A model generated the notes under the pieces. That model saw only the letters and a program-made list of their open reading frames with translations, made no database searches and was not told where the DNA came from. Shown here one piece after another: positions 16,299 through 25,234 of a stretch of 64,000 nucleotides of DNA. Numbering within the stretch: position 1 is the stretch's first letter; the number at the start of each line of letters is the position of its first letter. Source of the DNA: Pseudomonadota bacterium (GTDB lineage: Bacteria; Pseudomonadota; Gammaproteobacteria; Xanthomonadales; Rhodanobacteraceae); NCBI GenBank assembly GCA_018240465.1, contig JAFEFS010000074.1, forward strand, positions 97,253 to 161,252, written 5' to 3'. A program made the translations under genes and the position numbers.

Positions 16299-16979
16299 GT
16301 GCTGGAAATTCTGATGGCCGGCGGCTGGGCGATGCTGCCCATCCTGATCTGTTCGGCGATCGCGATCGCGATCATCCTCGAGCGCTTCTGGACCCTGCGG
16401 CGCGGTGCGGTGATTCCGCCCGGCCTGACCACGCAAGTGCGCGAATGGGCGCGCAACCGCCAGCTTGATCCGCAGCACGTGGAGACGCTGCGCGAGAATT
16501 CGCCACTCGGCGAGATTCTTGCCGCCGCGCTCAGCGTGCGCCTGCGCTCGCGCGAGATCATGAAGGAGCGCGTCGAGGACACCGGCCGCCACGTCGTGCA
16601 CCGGCTCGAACGCTTCCTCAACACGCTCGGCACGATCGCGCTGATTTCCCCGTTGCTTGGCCTGCTCGGCACCGTGTTCGGCCTGATCCGCATGTTCTTC
16701 GCGGTGATGGTGTCCGGCGTCGGTGATCCGCTGAAGATGGCCGGCGGTATCGGCGAGGCGCTGGTGTGCACGGCCGCGGGCCTGTGCGTGGCGATTCCGG
16801 CGTATTTCTTCCACCGCTATTTCCGCGGCCTGGTCGTCGACTACGTGGTCGACATGGAGAAGGACGTGATCGTGCTGATGGACGAACTCGCCGCGCATTC
16901 CGAAGCTGCCATAACAGCACGCAAGGCGCCGCGCCCGCCGACGGCAGTGGCTGCCGCCGGTGCCCGGGAAACCGTTTGA
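16299..16979 (+). CDS. exbB: ExbB/TolQ-type proton channel protein
   Basis: A 226-residue MotA/TolQ/ExbB-family inner-membrane protein. The first helix MLEILMAGGWAMLPILICSAIAIAIILER is followed by a cytoplasmic loop. Two further helices contain the conserved LNTLGTIALISPLLGLLGTVFGLIRMF and GIGEALVCTAAGLCVAIPAYFF. With ExbD it forms a proton-driven motor that energises TonB- or Tol-type transport. The GTG start has GACGAGGAA upstream. One base separates its stop from exbD. Position upstream of msbA-lpxK is conserved in this group; the partner TonB/TolA is not in the window. Confidence 0.88.
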   Translation: MLEILMAGGWAMLPILICSAIAIAIILERFWTLRRGAVIPPGLTTQVREWARNRQLDPQHVETLRENSPLGEILAAALSVRLRSREIMKERVEDTGRHVVHRLERFLNTLGTIALISPLLGLLGTVFGLIRMFFAVMVSGVGDPLKMAGGIGEALVCTAAGLCVAIPAYFFHRYFRGLVVDYVVDMEKDVIVLMDELAAHSEAAITARKAPRPPTAVAAAGARETV

Positions 16980-16980
16980 C

Positions 16981-17421
16981 ATGCGGCTCGGCTCCACTCG
17001 CAATGACGACTTCGAGATCAACGTGATCTCGCTGATCGACGTGATGCTGACCTTGCTGATGTTCTTCGTCATGACGACGACCTTCGTCCAGCATTCGGCG
17101 ATGAAGGTGACCCTGCCCGAGGCGTCGGAGACGACGACCGAGGCGCAGCGCGAGGCGTTGATCGTCATGATCGATGCGAACAGCCACTACTTCGTCGACA
17201 ACAACGAAGTGCTCAATCCCGCGCTCGACACGCTGAAGGAAGCCATCGCGCGCATCGCCGGCGGCAACCGCGACCGCCAGGTCGTGCTGCGCGCCGACGC
17301 CGCGACCCCGCACCAGGCCGTGGTCACCGCGATGGACGCGCTCGGCCAGCTCGGGTTCACCCACCTGTCGATCGCGACGACTCGGGCCAAGGACGCCGCG
17401 GACAAGCCAGCGGGCCGATGA
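16981..17421 (+). CDS. exbD: ExbD/TolR-type biopolymer transport protein
   Basis: A 146-residue protein with one N-terminal transmembrane helix. The sequence DDFEINVISLIDVMLTLLMFFVMTTTF includes the conserved membrane Asp (in LIDVML) that takes part in proton conduction. The periplasmic remainder is a TolR/ExbD fold with RQVVLRADAATPHQAVVTAMDAL. It starts directly after exbB and ends in an ATGA overlap with msbA, so exbB, exbD and msbA are likely one transcript with coupled translation. Confidence 0.9.
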   Translation: MRLGSTRNDDFEINVISLIDVMLTLLMFFVMTTTFVQHSAMKVTLPEASETTTEAQREALIVMIDANSHYFVDNNEVLNPALDTLKEAIARIAGGNRDRQVVLRADAATPHQAVVTAMDALGQLGFTHLSIATTRAKDAADKPAGR

Positions 17422-19196
17422 GCGACGCCGCGAAACCGCGCCCGATCGACACCTATCGACGCCTGCTCGGCTATCTGCGGCCGTCGTGGCGCGTGGTCAC
17501 GTTCGCGCTGTTCGGCATGACACTCGACGCGGCCTGCTCGTCGCTGTTCGTGAAGTACATCAAGGACATCGTCGATGAGGTATTCACCGCCCACGACCGT
17601 TTCTGGGTGTTCTGGATGCCGTTCTTCATCGTCGTGCTGTTCGCGGTGCGCGGGATTGGAACCTTTCTCACCGACTACGGCATGGCGCGGGTCGCTCGAG
17701 GCATCGTGCATCGCCTGCGCAACGAAGTGTTCGCGCGCTACCTGCAGTTGCCGGCGGCGCATTTCGCCGGCGAGACCTCGGGACAGATGGTGTCGCGCCT
17801 CACCTTCACCGTCGAGCAAGTTGCCGGCGCCTGCACCGATTCGCTGAAGACGATGGTGCTGCATTCGCTGACTATCATCGGCTACACGACCGTCATGCTG
17901 ATGATGAGCGTGCGCCTTACCGCCGCGCTGTTCGTGCTTGCGCCGCTGATCGCGCTGATCGTGTCCGCGGTCGGCAAGCGCTACCGCCGCATCGGCCCGC
18001 GCATCCAGCATTCGATGGGCGAGGTCACCGGCACGATTGACGAAGTCGTCAATGCGCAGCGCGAGGTGAAGATCTACGGTGGCCAGGCCTACGAGCGCGC
18101 GCGCTTCGATCGGGTGGCGAACGACAACCGCCGCCTCAACCTGAAGGTCGCGGCGACCAACGCATTGTCCACGTCGATCGTGCAGATCGTCGCCGCGTTC
18201 GCGATCGCGATGGTGATCTTCGTCGCCACGCGCCCCGGCATCATCGCCCACATCACCGCGGGCGAGTTCATGGCCGTCATCACCGGCATGAGCGTGATGC
18301 TGACTTCGATCAAGCAACTGACCACGGTGCAGTCGAACATGCAGCGCGGCATTGTCGCGGCCGAGGACCTGTTCGCGATTCTCGACGCGCCGGGCGAGCG
18401 CGACGCGGGCACGCGGTCGATGAAACGCTGCCGCGGCGAGATCGATCTGCACGATGTGTCGTTCCGCTACGCGGGCCAATCGGTCGACGCGCTCGACGGT
18501 GTCGACCTGCACTGCGCTCCGGGCACGGTCACCGCGCTGGTCGGACGTTCGGGCAGCGGCAAGTCCAGCCTGGTCAGCCTGGTGCCGCGCTTCCACGAGC
18601 CCAGTTCGGGCCGGATCCATCTCGACGGTCTGCCGCTTGCCGATTACCACCTGGCCGACCTGCGCAGGCAGATCGCCTGGGTAGGCCAGCACGTCGTGCT
18701 GTTCGACGACACGATTGCCAACAACATCGCCTACGGTGCGCTCGCCGGCGCCTCGCGAGAAGCGATCGAAACGGCGGCACGCGCGGCGAACGCGATGGAA
18801 TTCATCGAGCGTCTGCCGCTCGGCCTCGACGCGCCGGTGGGCGAGGGTGGCGCGCAATTGTCCGGCGGGCAGCGCCAGCGCATCGCGATCGCGCGCGCCA
18901 TTCTCAAGGACGCGCCGATCCTGATCCTCGACGAGGCGACCAGCGCGCTCGACTCCGAGTCCGAACGCCTGATCCAGGACGCGCTCAAGCATCTGATGAC
19001 CAAGCGCACCGTGCTCGTCATCGCGCATCGGCTTTCGACCATCGAGCATGCCGACCAGATCGCCGTGCTCGACGAAGGCCGCATCGTCGAACGCGGCACG
19101 CATGCGCAGCTGATCGCGGCCGGCGGCAAGTACGCGGCGCTGCATCGCTTGCAGTTCCACGAGTCGAAACGGAGTCCGGATGCGGTTTCGGGATGA
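17418..19196 (+). CDS. msbA: Lipid A export ATP-binding/permease protein MsbA
   Basis: A 592-residue ABC half-transporter that flips lipid A-core from the inner to the outer leaflet of the inner membrane. The N-terminal six-helix membrane domain (about residues 1-330) includes MSRLTFTVEQVAGACTDSL, close to MsbA orthologues. The C-terminal ATPase has Walker A GRSGSGKSSL, signature LSGGQRQRIAIARA and Walker B ILILDEATSALD. Its start overlaps exbD and lpxK follows, so lipid A maturation and export are coupled genetically. A perfect palindromic repeat lies between msbA and lpxK. Confidence 0.95.
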   Translation: MSDAAKPRPIDTYRRLLGYLRPSWRVVTFALFGMTLDAACSSLFVKYIKDIVDEVFTAHDRFWVFWMPFFIVVLFAVRGIGTFLTDYGMARVARGIVHRLRNEVFARYLQLPAAHFAGETSGQMVSRLTFTVEQVAGACTDSLKTMVLHSLTIIGYTTVMLMMSVRLTAALFVLAPLIALIVSAVGKRYRRIGPRIQHSMGEVTGTIDEVVNAQREVKIYGGQAYERARFDRVANDNRRLNLKVAATNALSTSIVQIVAAFAIAMVIFVATRPGIIAHITAGEFMAVITGMSVMLTSIKQLTTVQSNMQRGIVAAEDLFAILDAPGERDAGTRSMKRCRGEIDLHDVSFRYAGQSVDALDGVDLHCAPGTVTALVGRSGSGKSSLVSLVPRFHEPSSGRIHLDGLPLADYHLADLRRQIAWVGQHVVLFDDTIANNIAYGALAGASREAIETAARAANAMEFIERLPLGLDAPVGEGGAQLSGGQRQRIAIARAILKDAPILILDEATSALDSESERLIQDALKHLMTKRTVLVIAHRLSTIEHADQIAVLDEGRIVERGTHAQLIAAGGKYAALHRLQFHESKRSPDAVSG

Positions 19197-19218
19197 TTCG
19201 CGGTGCACTTGCCCGGGC

Positions 19219-19254
19219 TCGTCATTCCCGCCGCAGACGCGCGGGAATGACGAG
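19219..19254. repeat. Palindromic repeat (GTCATTCC family), copy 2
   Basis: CTCGTCATTCCCGC and GCGGGAATGACGAG form a perfect inverted repeat with 14-bp arms and an 8-bp centre. It fills the gap between msbA and lpxK and would fold as a strong hairpin in their shared mRNA, so it may set differential mRNA stability. It is the most perfect of the four copies seen. Confidence 0.8.
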
Positions 19255-19271
19255 CAAAGCGGGTTGCGGTC

Positions 19272-20264
19272 GTGAATCTCGTGCAGCGGCTGGCTGAAAT
19301 CTGGTATGGCGCCCGGCCGTCGCCGTTCTGGCTGCGCGCGCTCGTTCCTCTCTACCGCATGCTTCGAGCCCTGCATCGCGCGCCGTACAGATCCGGTTGG
19401 AAAAAACCACAGCGCCTGCCCGTACCGGTGATCGTCATCGGCAACATCACCGTCGGCGGCACGGGCAAGACGCCGCTCGTGACCGCGCTGGTCGAGGCAT
19501 TGCGCGATCGCGGACACCGGCCAGGCGTGATCAGCCGCGGCTACGGCGGAACCGCGGGTTCCGTGGAACTGCTCGACGCGGATAGCGATGCCGCGCGTGT
19601 CGGCGACGAGCCGGTGTTGATCCATGCCGCGACGGGCGCCCCGGTCGCGGTCGGCCGCGATCGCGCCGCGGCCGGGCGCCTGCTGCTCGCCAGCCACGAC
19701 TGCGACGCGCTCGTCGCCGACGATGGCCTGCAACATCTGGCGCTGTTTCGCGACGTGGATATCTGTGTCATCGACGGCGAGCGCCGCTTCGGCAACGGCC
19801 TGCTGCTGCCGGCCGGGCCGCTGCGCGAACCGCTGTCGCGCCTGGATTCTGTCGACTTCCGTGTCTGCAACGGCGGCGAGACACGAGCCGGCGAGGTGCC
19901 GATGCGGCTCGCAGGCGAGGTGGCCGTTTCGCTGTGCGATACGGGCGAGCAGAAACCCTTGCGCGATTTCGCCGGGCGGCGCGTCCATGCCGTCGCCGGC
20001 ATCGGCAACCCGGCGCGTTTCTTCGCGATGCTGCGCGGCGCGGGTATCGACATCGTCGAACACGCCTTCGCCGACCATCACGCCTACACTGCCGGCGATC
20101 TCCGATTCGGCGACGATGCGCCTGTGCTGATGACCACGAAAGACGCAGTCAAATGTCGTGCGTTCGCGCATGCGGACTGCTGGCAGGTACCGGTACAGGC
20201 GATCTTGCCGCAAGCGTTTTTCGATGCGATCCGCGCGCGCATTGCCGGTTTCAGGAAAACCTGA
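19272..20264 (+). CDS. lpxK: Tetraacyldisaccharide 4'-kinase (lipid A biosynthesis)
   Basis: A 330-residue membrane-associated kinase that phosphorylates the 4' position of the lipid A disaccharide to form lipid IVA. The P-loop GGTGKTPL is at residues 62-69, preceded by VPVIVIGNITV. Other family landmarks are GVISRGYGG, LVADDGLQH, LLLPAGPLREP and a late VLMTTKDAVKC. The GTG start gives the normal length and begins with the expected amphipathic anchor helix (LVQRLAEIWYG). In many relatives a Trm112-like gene and kdsB follow; here mgtA follows instead. Confidence 0.95.
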   Translation: MNLVQRLAEIWYGARPSPFWLRALVPLYRMLRALHRAPYRSGWKKPQRLPVPVIVIGNITVGGTGKTPLVTALVEALRDRGHRPGVISRGYGGTAGSVELLDADSDAARVGDEPVLIHAATGAPVAVGRDRAAAGRLLLASHDCDALVADDGLQHLALFRDVDICVIDGERRFGNGLLLPAGPLREPLSRLDSVDFRVCNGGETRAGEVPMRLAGEVAVSLCDTGEQKPLRDFAGRRVHAVAGIGNPARFFAMLRGAGIDIVEHAFADHHAYTAGDLRFGDDAPVLMTTKDAVKCRAFAHADCWQVPVQAILPQAFFDAIRARIAGFRKT

Positions 20265-20275
20265 TCGATTTCCCG

Positions 20276-20304
20276 TTGACAAGCTCGCGCGACGCGACTA
20301 CCTT
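20276..20304 (+). promoter_or_regulatory. Candidate sigma-70 promoter of mgtA
   Basis: A perfect TTGACA (20276-20281) is followed after 17 bp by TACCTT (20299-20304). It starts 12 bp after the lpxK stop and would give mgtA a transcript with a leader of roughly 220 nt. Confidence 0.5.
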
Positions 20305-20531
20305 GCGCGCAACTTTTTTGCCGAGGACGTCCGTCCGTGGACCCTTGCAGTAGATTTTCCGCTGCAGCCAACCCGACTTTTCCACGCGGATAGTTCCCCT
20401 CGCGGTGCGCTATCCCGTTGCGGATAGCTTGCCGACGCCCACGCCCCTCGCGGGCATTCCCGTCGCCGACCTGTCACGAAGTCTGGGCATGCTGCCTGAT
20501 TTTGTGCGTTTTACATGACGGGAAGCCTCTC
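20305..20531 (+). promoter_or_regulatory. Long 5' leader of mgtA, possible Mg2+-responsive control region
   Basis: About 225 nt between the candidate promoter and the mgtA start carry no gene. It contains a repeated GCGGATAG (once in CACGCGGATAGT and once in TTGCGGATAGCT) and several GC-rich potential hairpins. mgtA mRNAs often have regulatory leaders, so control by Mg2+ or by a short leader peptide is plausible. I could not match it to the M-box or another named riboswitch by eye. Confidence 0.35.
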
Positions 20532-23252
20532 ATGCTGAAATTCTCGATCGCGGCAATGCTGATTGGCGGCAACGGCCGCAACGGCGCGCGCAACGAAGTG
20601 GCGGCGCGCATCGCCGCGGAACTGGTGGCGCTCGCGCGCCTGAGTCCCGACGACGCCCTGAACCAGCTCAATCCGGGCGGGCAGGCGCTCAATCCCGAGC
20701 GGGTCGCCGAACGCCTCGAGCACTATGGGCCGAACGTCGTCGCGCAGGAAAAGAAGAAACCTTTCCTGCTCGAGATCGGCGAACGCTTTGCCACCAATCC
20801 GATCAACATCCTACTGACCGCGCTCGCGTTGATCACCTGGTTCACCGGCGATGAGGCGAGCGACAAGATCGGTGCGGTAATCATGTTCGCGATGGTCGTC
20901 ATGGCCGTATTCGTCGCCTATTTCCAGGAGGCTCGCTCGAGCAATGCGGTCGAGCAGCTGCGCAAGATGGTCAGCAATACGGCGACGGTGAAGCGCGAGA
21001 TCGAGGAAGCGCCGAACGACGGCGTGGTTGCCGATTGCGACGACAACATCGAGATGGTGCGTCTCATCAGGAAGATCGAAGTGCCGATCGATGGCCTCGT
21101 GCCTGGCGACATCGTGTTCCTCTCCGCCGGCGACATGGTGCCGGCGGATCTGCGTCTGATCAGCGCAAAAGACCTTTTCATCAACCAGTCCGCGCTGACC
21201 GGCGAGTCGATGCCGGTGGAAAAGTTCGCCGCGAGTGACGCCAGGGCGCCGAACGCGCTCGAAGCGAAGTCGCTGTGCTTCATGGGCTCGAACGTTGTCT
21301 CGGGCAGCGCCACCGCGGTCGTCGCCGCGACCGGAGCGAACACTTATTTCGGCGCGCTCGCAGGCTCGCTGGTCGGCCAGCGCGTGCAGACGAGCTTCGA
21401 CAAGGGCGTGTCGCGCTTCGCCTGGCTGATGATCCGCTTCATGGCGGTGATGGTGCCGATCGTTTTCCTGATCAACGGCGTCACCAAGGGCAACTGGTTC
21501 GAGGCCTTCATGTTCGCGGTTGCGGTGGCCGTCGGTCTCACGCCGGAGATGCTGCCGATGATCGTCGCGATCAACCTGGCCAAGGGCGCATTGAAGATGG
21601 CGAAGAAGGACGTCATCGTCAAACGCCTCAACGCGATCCAGAATTTCGGCGCGATCGACGTGCTGTGCACCGACAAGACCGGCACGCTCACCCAGGATCG
21701 CGTCATCCTCGAACGCCATGTCGACATCTACGGCGACGAGAACGCGCGCGTGCTCGAATACGCCTGGCTCAACAGCTACCACCAGACCGGCCTGCGCAAT
21801 CTGCTCGACGAAGCGGTGCTCGATGCGGTCGATGCCGACACCGTGCAGCATCTGCACTCCGAGTACACGCTGGTCGACGAGGTACCATTCGATTTCACCC
21901 GCCGACGCATGTCGGTGATCGTGAAAGCCAACAGCACCGGCAAGCACTTCATCATCTCCAAGGGCGCGGTCGCGGAGATGCTGGCGGTGTGCAGCAGCCT
22001 CGCGCACGAGGACGATTACAAGCCGCTGACCGAGCAGCATCTTGCCGAAGTCAGGGAGGTCGCGCAGGGGATGAACGAGGACGGCTTTCGCGCGCTCGCC
22101 CTCGGCATGCGCGAGATTGAGGCCAGGGCCGCGTATTCGCGCGACGACGAAAACGATCTGACGATGATGGGCTTCGTCGCCTTCCTCGACCCGCCCAAGG
22201 ACTCCGCCGCCGCGGCGATCGAGGCGCTCAACGCCAACGGTGTGGCGGTGAAGATCCTCACCGGCGACAACGATACGGTCACACGCAACGTCTGCCGCCA
22301 GGTCGGTATACAAGTGGACAAATGGCTGACCGGGCCGAAGATCGAGGCGATGAACGACGAGGAATTGATGCTCGCCACGCGCGACACGCCGGTATTTGCG
22401 CGCTTGAACCCGCAACAGAAGGTGCGCGTGGTCGAGGCTCTGCATCGCGATGGCCATGTCGTGGGTTTCATGGGCGACGGCATCAACGACGGCCCGGCGC
22501 TGCGTGCGGCCGATGTCGGCATCAGCGTCGATACCGCGGTTGACATCGCCAAGGAGTCGGCGGACATCATCCTGCTCGAAAAAAGCCTGCTCGTACTCGA
22601 GGAGGGCGTGCTCGAAGGCCGCAAGGTGTTCGGCAATATCCTGAAGTACATCAAGATGACCGCCTCGTCGAACTTCGGCAACATGTTCTCGATGATCGGC
22701 GCCTCGGTGCTGTTGCCGTTCCTGCCGATGCTGCCGGTGCAGATCCTGCTCAACAACCTGCTCTATGATTTTTCGCAGACGGCGGTTGCGTCCGACGAGG
22801 TCGATCAGGAGTACCTAGCCAAGCCGCGACAGTGGGATCTCAAGGGCATCGCGCGCTTCATGTTCGGCATCGGTCCGATTTCCTCTATCTTCGACTACGT
22901 CACCTTCGCCGTGCTCTGGTTCGTCCTCGGCGCGAACACCACGGCGCACGCGAACCTGTTCCAGACCGGCTGGTTCATCGAGTCGCTGCTGTCGCAGACC
23001 TTGATCGTGCACGTGATCCGCACCGGCAGGATGCCATTCCTGCACAGTCGTGCCAGCTTGCCGCTGACCGTCGCCGGCGTGGTGATCTGCATCGTCGGCA
23101 TCCTGCTGACCGCGCTGCCGATCGGCGCCTGGTTCGGCTTCTCGCCGCTGCCGGCGATCTGGTGGCCGATCCTGGCCGCGATCCTGATCGCCTACATGGC
23201 CTTGACCCAGGTGGTGAAAAGCTGGATGGTGCGGCGCTACGGGTTGTTGTAG
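20532..23252 (+). CDS. mgtA: Magnesium-translocating P-type ATPase MgtA
   Basis: A 906-residue P3B-type ATPase that imports Mg2+ across the inner membrane. The phosphorylation motif DKTGTLT has its Asp at residue 381. The actuator motif is LTGESMPVEK, the membrane PEMLPMIVAINLA motif precedes the P-domain, and the hinge is MGDGINDGPALRAADVGIS. Ten hydrophobic helices are arranged as expected, and VDIAKESADIILLEKSL is typical of MgtA/MgtB. The ATG was chosen because the protein begins with MLKFSIAAMLIGG at normal length. It may be induced at low Mg2+, by inference from the family and its long leader. Confidence 0.95.
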   Translation: MLKFSIAAMLIGGNGRNGARNEVAARIAAELVALARLSPDDALNQLNPGGQALNPERVAERLEHYGPNVVAQEKKKPFLLEIGERFATNPINILLTALALITWFTGDEASDKIGAVIMFAMVVMAVFVAYFQEARSSNAVEQLRKMVSNTATVKREIEEAPNDGVVADCDDNIEMVRLIRKIEVPIDGLVPGDIVFLSAGDMVPADLRLISAKDLFINQSALTGESMPVEKFAASDARAPNALEAKSLCFMGSNVVSGSATAVVAATGANTYFGALAGSLVGQRVQTSFDKGVSRFAWLMIRFMAVMVPIVFLINGVTKGNWFEAFMFAVAVAVGLTPEMLPMIVAINLAKGALKMAKKDVIVKRLNAIQNFGAIDVLCTDKTGTLTQDRVILERHVDIYGDENARVLEYAWLNSYHQTGLRNLLDEAVLDAVDADTVQHLHSEYTLVDEVPFDFTRRRMSVIVKANSTGKHFIISKGAVAEMLAVCSSLAHEDDYKPLTEQHLAEVREVAQGMNEDGFRALALGMREIEARAAYSRDDENDLTMMGFVAFLDPPKDSAAAAIEALNANGVAVKILTGDNDTVTRNVCRQVGIQVDKWLTGPKIEAMNDEELMLATRDTPVFARLNPQQKVRVVEALHRDGHVVGFMGDGINDGPALRAADVGISVDTAVDIAKESADIILLEKSLLVLEEGVLEGRKVFGNILKYIKMTASSNFGNMFSMIGASVLLPFLPMLPVQILLNNLLYDFSQTAVASDEVDQEYLAKPRQWDLKGIARFMFGIGPISSIFDYVTFAVLWFVLGANTTAHANLFQTGWFIESLLSQTLIVHVIRTGRMPFLHSRASLPLTVAGVVICIVGILLTALPIGAWFGFSPLPAIWWPILAAILIAYMALTQVVKSWMVRRYGLL

Positions 23253-23258
23253 CGGTTC

Positions 23259-24407
23259 TCAGCGGAAGCGCAGGTTCGCGCGGGTCAGCTGCGCGATCGA
23301 AGTGCAGCCCATCAGTTTCATGTCGCGTTCGAGTTCGGCGCGCATCAGCTCGAGCGCACGCTCGACACCGGCCTGGCCGGCGGCTGCAAGCGGGAAGAGG
23401 TAGTAGCGACCGAGGCCGACCGCCCTGGCGCCGAGCGACAGCGCCTTGAGCACGTGGGTGCCGCGCTGCACGCCGCCATCGATCATCACGTCGATGCGGT
23501 CGCCGACCGCGTCGACGATCTCGGCAAGTTGGTCGAAGGCCGTGCGCGAGCCGTCGAGCTGGCGGCCGCCGTGGTTCGACAGCACGATGCCGGTGCAGCC
23601 GATGTCGGCGGCGCGCTTCGCATCGGCCACCGACATGACGCCTTTCAGGCAGAACTGCCCGCCCCACTCGCGCACCATTTGCGTCACGTCGCCCCAGTTC
23701 ATCGTCGGATCGAGCATGTCGGTGAAGTACTGGGCGATCGACATGGCGCCGCCGCCCATGTCGACATGTTCGTCGAGTTGCGGCAGCCGGAACGATTCGT
23801 GGGCGAGGTAGTTGATACCCCACGCCGGCTTGAGCGCGAACTGGAGCATGCCGCCCAAGGTGAGCTTGAACGGGATCGAGAAACCCGTGCGCTTGTCGCG
23901 CTCGCGGTTGCCGCCGGTGATCGAATCCACGGTCAGCATCATCACCTCGATGCCGGCCGCCTTGGCGCGCTTCATCATCGCTCGATTGAGGCCGCGATCC
24001 TTGTGGAAGTAGAACTGGTAGCAGGCGGGCGCGCCTGCGCCGAGCCGGCGCGCTTCCTCGAGACTCACCGTGCCGAGCGAGGAGACGCCGAACAACGTGC
24101 CGCAGTGGCCGGTCGCGGCCGCGACCGCGCGCTCGCCCTGGTGATGGAACAGCCGCTGCAGCGCGGTCGGCGAACAGTACACCGGCAACGCCAGCTTCTG
24201 ACCCATCACGATCACCGACAGGTCGACGTTGTCGACGCCGCGCAGAACGTTCGGTACCAGATCGCACCGCTCGAAGCTCGCGGTGTTGCGCCGATACGTG
24301 ACTTCGTCGTCAGCCGCGCCGTCGATGTAATCGAAGATCGGGCCCGGCAATCGACTCTTCGCCATGCGGCGAAAATCGTGGAAGTTGTGGCAATCTCGCA
24401 GGCGCAT
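23259..24407 (-). CDS. FMN-dependent alpha-hydroxy acid dehydrogenase (L-lactate dehydrogenase type)
   Basis: A 382-residue TIM-barrel flavoenzyme of the LldD/glycolate oxidase family that oxidises an L-2-hydroxy acid, most likely L-lactate, to the 2-oxo acid at the membrane. Features are the N-terminal FDYIDGAADDEVTYRRN, FMN-contacting YCSPTALQRLFH, CYQFYFHKDRGLN, and the catalytic His-containing SNHGGRQLDG. The C-terminus has IDGGVQRGTHVLKALSLGARAVG. It is close to lldD, but substrate cannot be assigned with certainty, and no lactate permease or lldR neighbour is present. It converges on mgtA with a 6-bp gap. The start was placed where the family begins. Confidence 0.85.
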   Translation of the reverse strand: MRLRDCHNFHDFRRMAKSRLPGPIFDYIDGAADDEVTYRRNTASFERCDLVPNVLRGVDNVDLSVIVMGQKLALPVYCSPTALQRLFHHQGERAVAAATGHCGTLFGVSSLGTVSLEEARRLGAGAPACYQFYFHKDRGLNRAMMKRAKAAGIEVMMLTVDSITGGNRERDKRTGFSIPFKLTLGGMLQFALKPAWGINYLAHESFRLPQLDEHVDMGGGAMSIAQYFTDMLDPTMNWGDVTQMVREWGGQFCLKGVMSVADAKRAADIGCTGIVLSNHGGRQLDGSRTAFDQLAEIVDAVGDRIDVMIDGGVQRGTHVLKALSLGARAVGLGRYYLFPLAAAGQAGVERALELMRAELERDMKLMGCTSIAQLTRANLRFR

Positions 24408-24703
24408 GGGGGCGATCGCTCCGGGGGGATACAACTTGCTGGCGGGAACAGGAGTCTGAACGAGGCACGCGCGTATGCGCAAATCAGGCTCGTGCTGATT
24501 GCGTCGGATCGAGGCGACGCTGCCATGCATGGGCATGGGGCAACAAGGCGGAATTTGTGTCCCGGAACTGACCCACATCGTGTTGTGCAGGAGGCGCTGC
24601 GCTATAGTCCGACAACGAGGGGCGGCGATACCGCGAACACCAGAGGCAGCGAGGCGCTTTCCCCTTTCCGACGACGAAGCGCGCGTCCGCGTAGCAAGGG
24701 TGG

Positions 24704-25234
24704 ATGATGCACGAGGAAACCTGCAACGATTTTGCCCGCAGGCCGAAGCTGGAGTCGGTGCTGCCGGATCCGGTGCGCACGGCGGTCATGCAGACCATCG
24801 CCCGCAACCGTGATCGTGCCGGCGCACTGTTGCCGATACTTCATGACCTGCAGGACGCGCTAGGCTACGTGCCACCCGAATCGCTCGCGCTGATCGCGAG
24901 CGAGCTGAACCTCACGCGTGCCGAGGTTCATGGCGTGGTCACTTTCTACCATCACTTCCGCAACGCTCCGCCCGGCCGCCGGGTCGTGCGCATTTGTCGC
25001 GCCGAGGCTTGCCAGGCGCTGGGGGCGCGCGCGCTCGAGGCGCATGCGAAGCACACGCTCGGCATCGATTTCCACGAAACCACGGTCGACGGTGCGATCA
25101 CGCTCGAGCCGGTCTATTGCCTTGGCAATTGCGGTTGCGGGCCGTCGGTGCTGATCGGCGACGACGACCTGCGCGCGCGGGTGACGCCGGCCGTGTTCGA
25201 CGAGCTGGTTGCGGCGGCGAGAGCGGCGACATGA
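24704..25234 (+). CDS. fdsG: NAD-dependent formate dehydrogenase gamma subunit (NuoE-like)
   Basis: A 176-residue subunit with a thioredoxin-like [2Fe-2S] domain. Four Cys ligands are visible: C98 and C103 in CRAEAC, and C139 and C143 in CLGNC. The preceding helical region (LHDLQDALGYVPPESLALIASELNL) is as in NuoE. It passes electrons between the beta-subunit FMN/NAD site and other clusters. It is the first gene of an fdsGBA-fdhD-fdsD operon; the stop overlaps fdsB by 4 bp (ATGA). Two Met codons occur in tandem at the start. A TATAGT hexamer about 95 bp upstream may be the -10 of the operon, but its -35 is poor. Confidence 0.9.
   Translation: MMHEETCNDFARRPKLESVLPDPVRTAVMQTIARNRDRAGALLPILHDLQDALGYVPPESLALIASELNLTRAEVHGVVTFYHHFRNAPPGRRVVRICRAEACQALGARALEAHAKHTLGIDFHETTVDGAITLEPVYCLGNCGCGPSVLIGDDDLRARVTPAVFDELVAAARAAT

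Noticed and set aside
17187..20282. A frame of about 1030 codons on the minus strand opposite msbA and lpxK
   Set aside because: Same GC-driven artefact; the plus-strand proteins have all expected motifs.
20305..20531. M-box or other named riboswitch before mgtA
   Set aside because: The conserved sequence blocks I know for the M-box are not visible, so only a generic leader is claimed.
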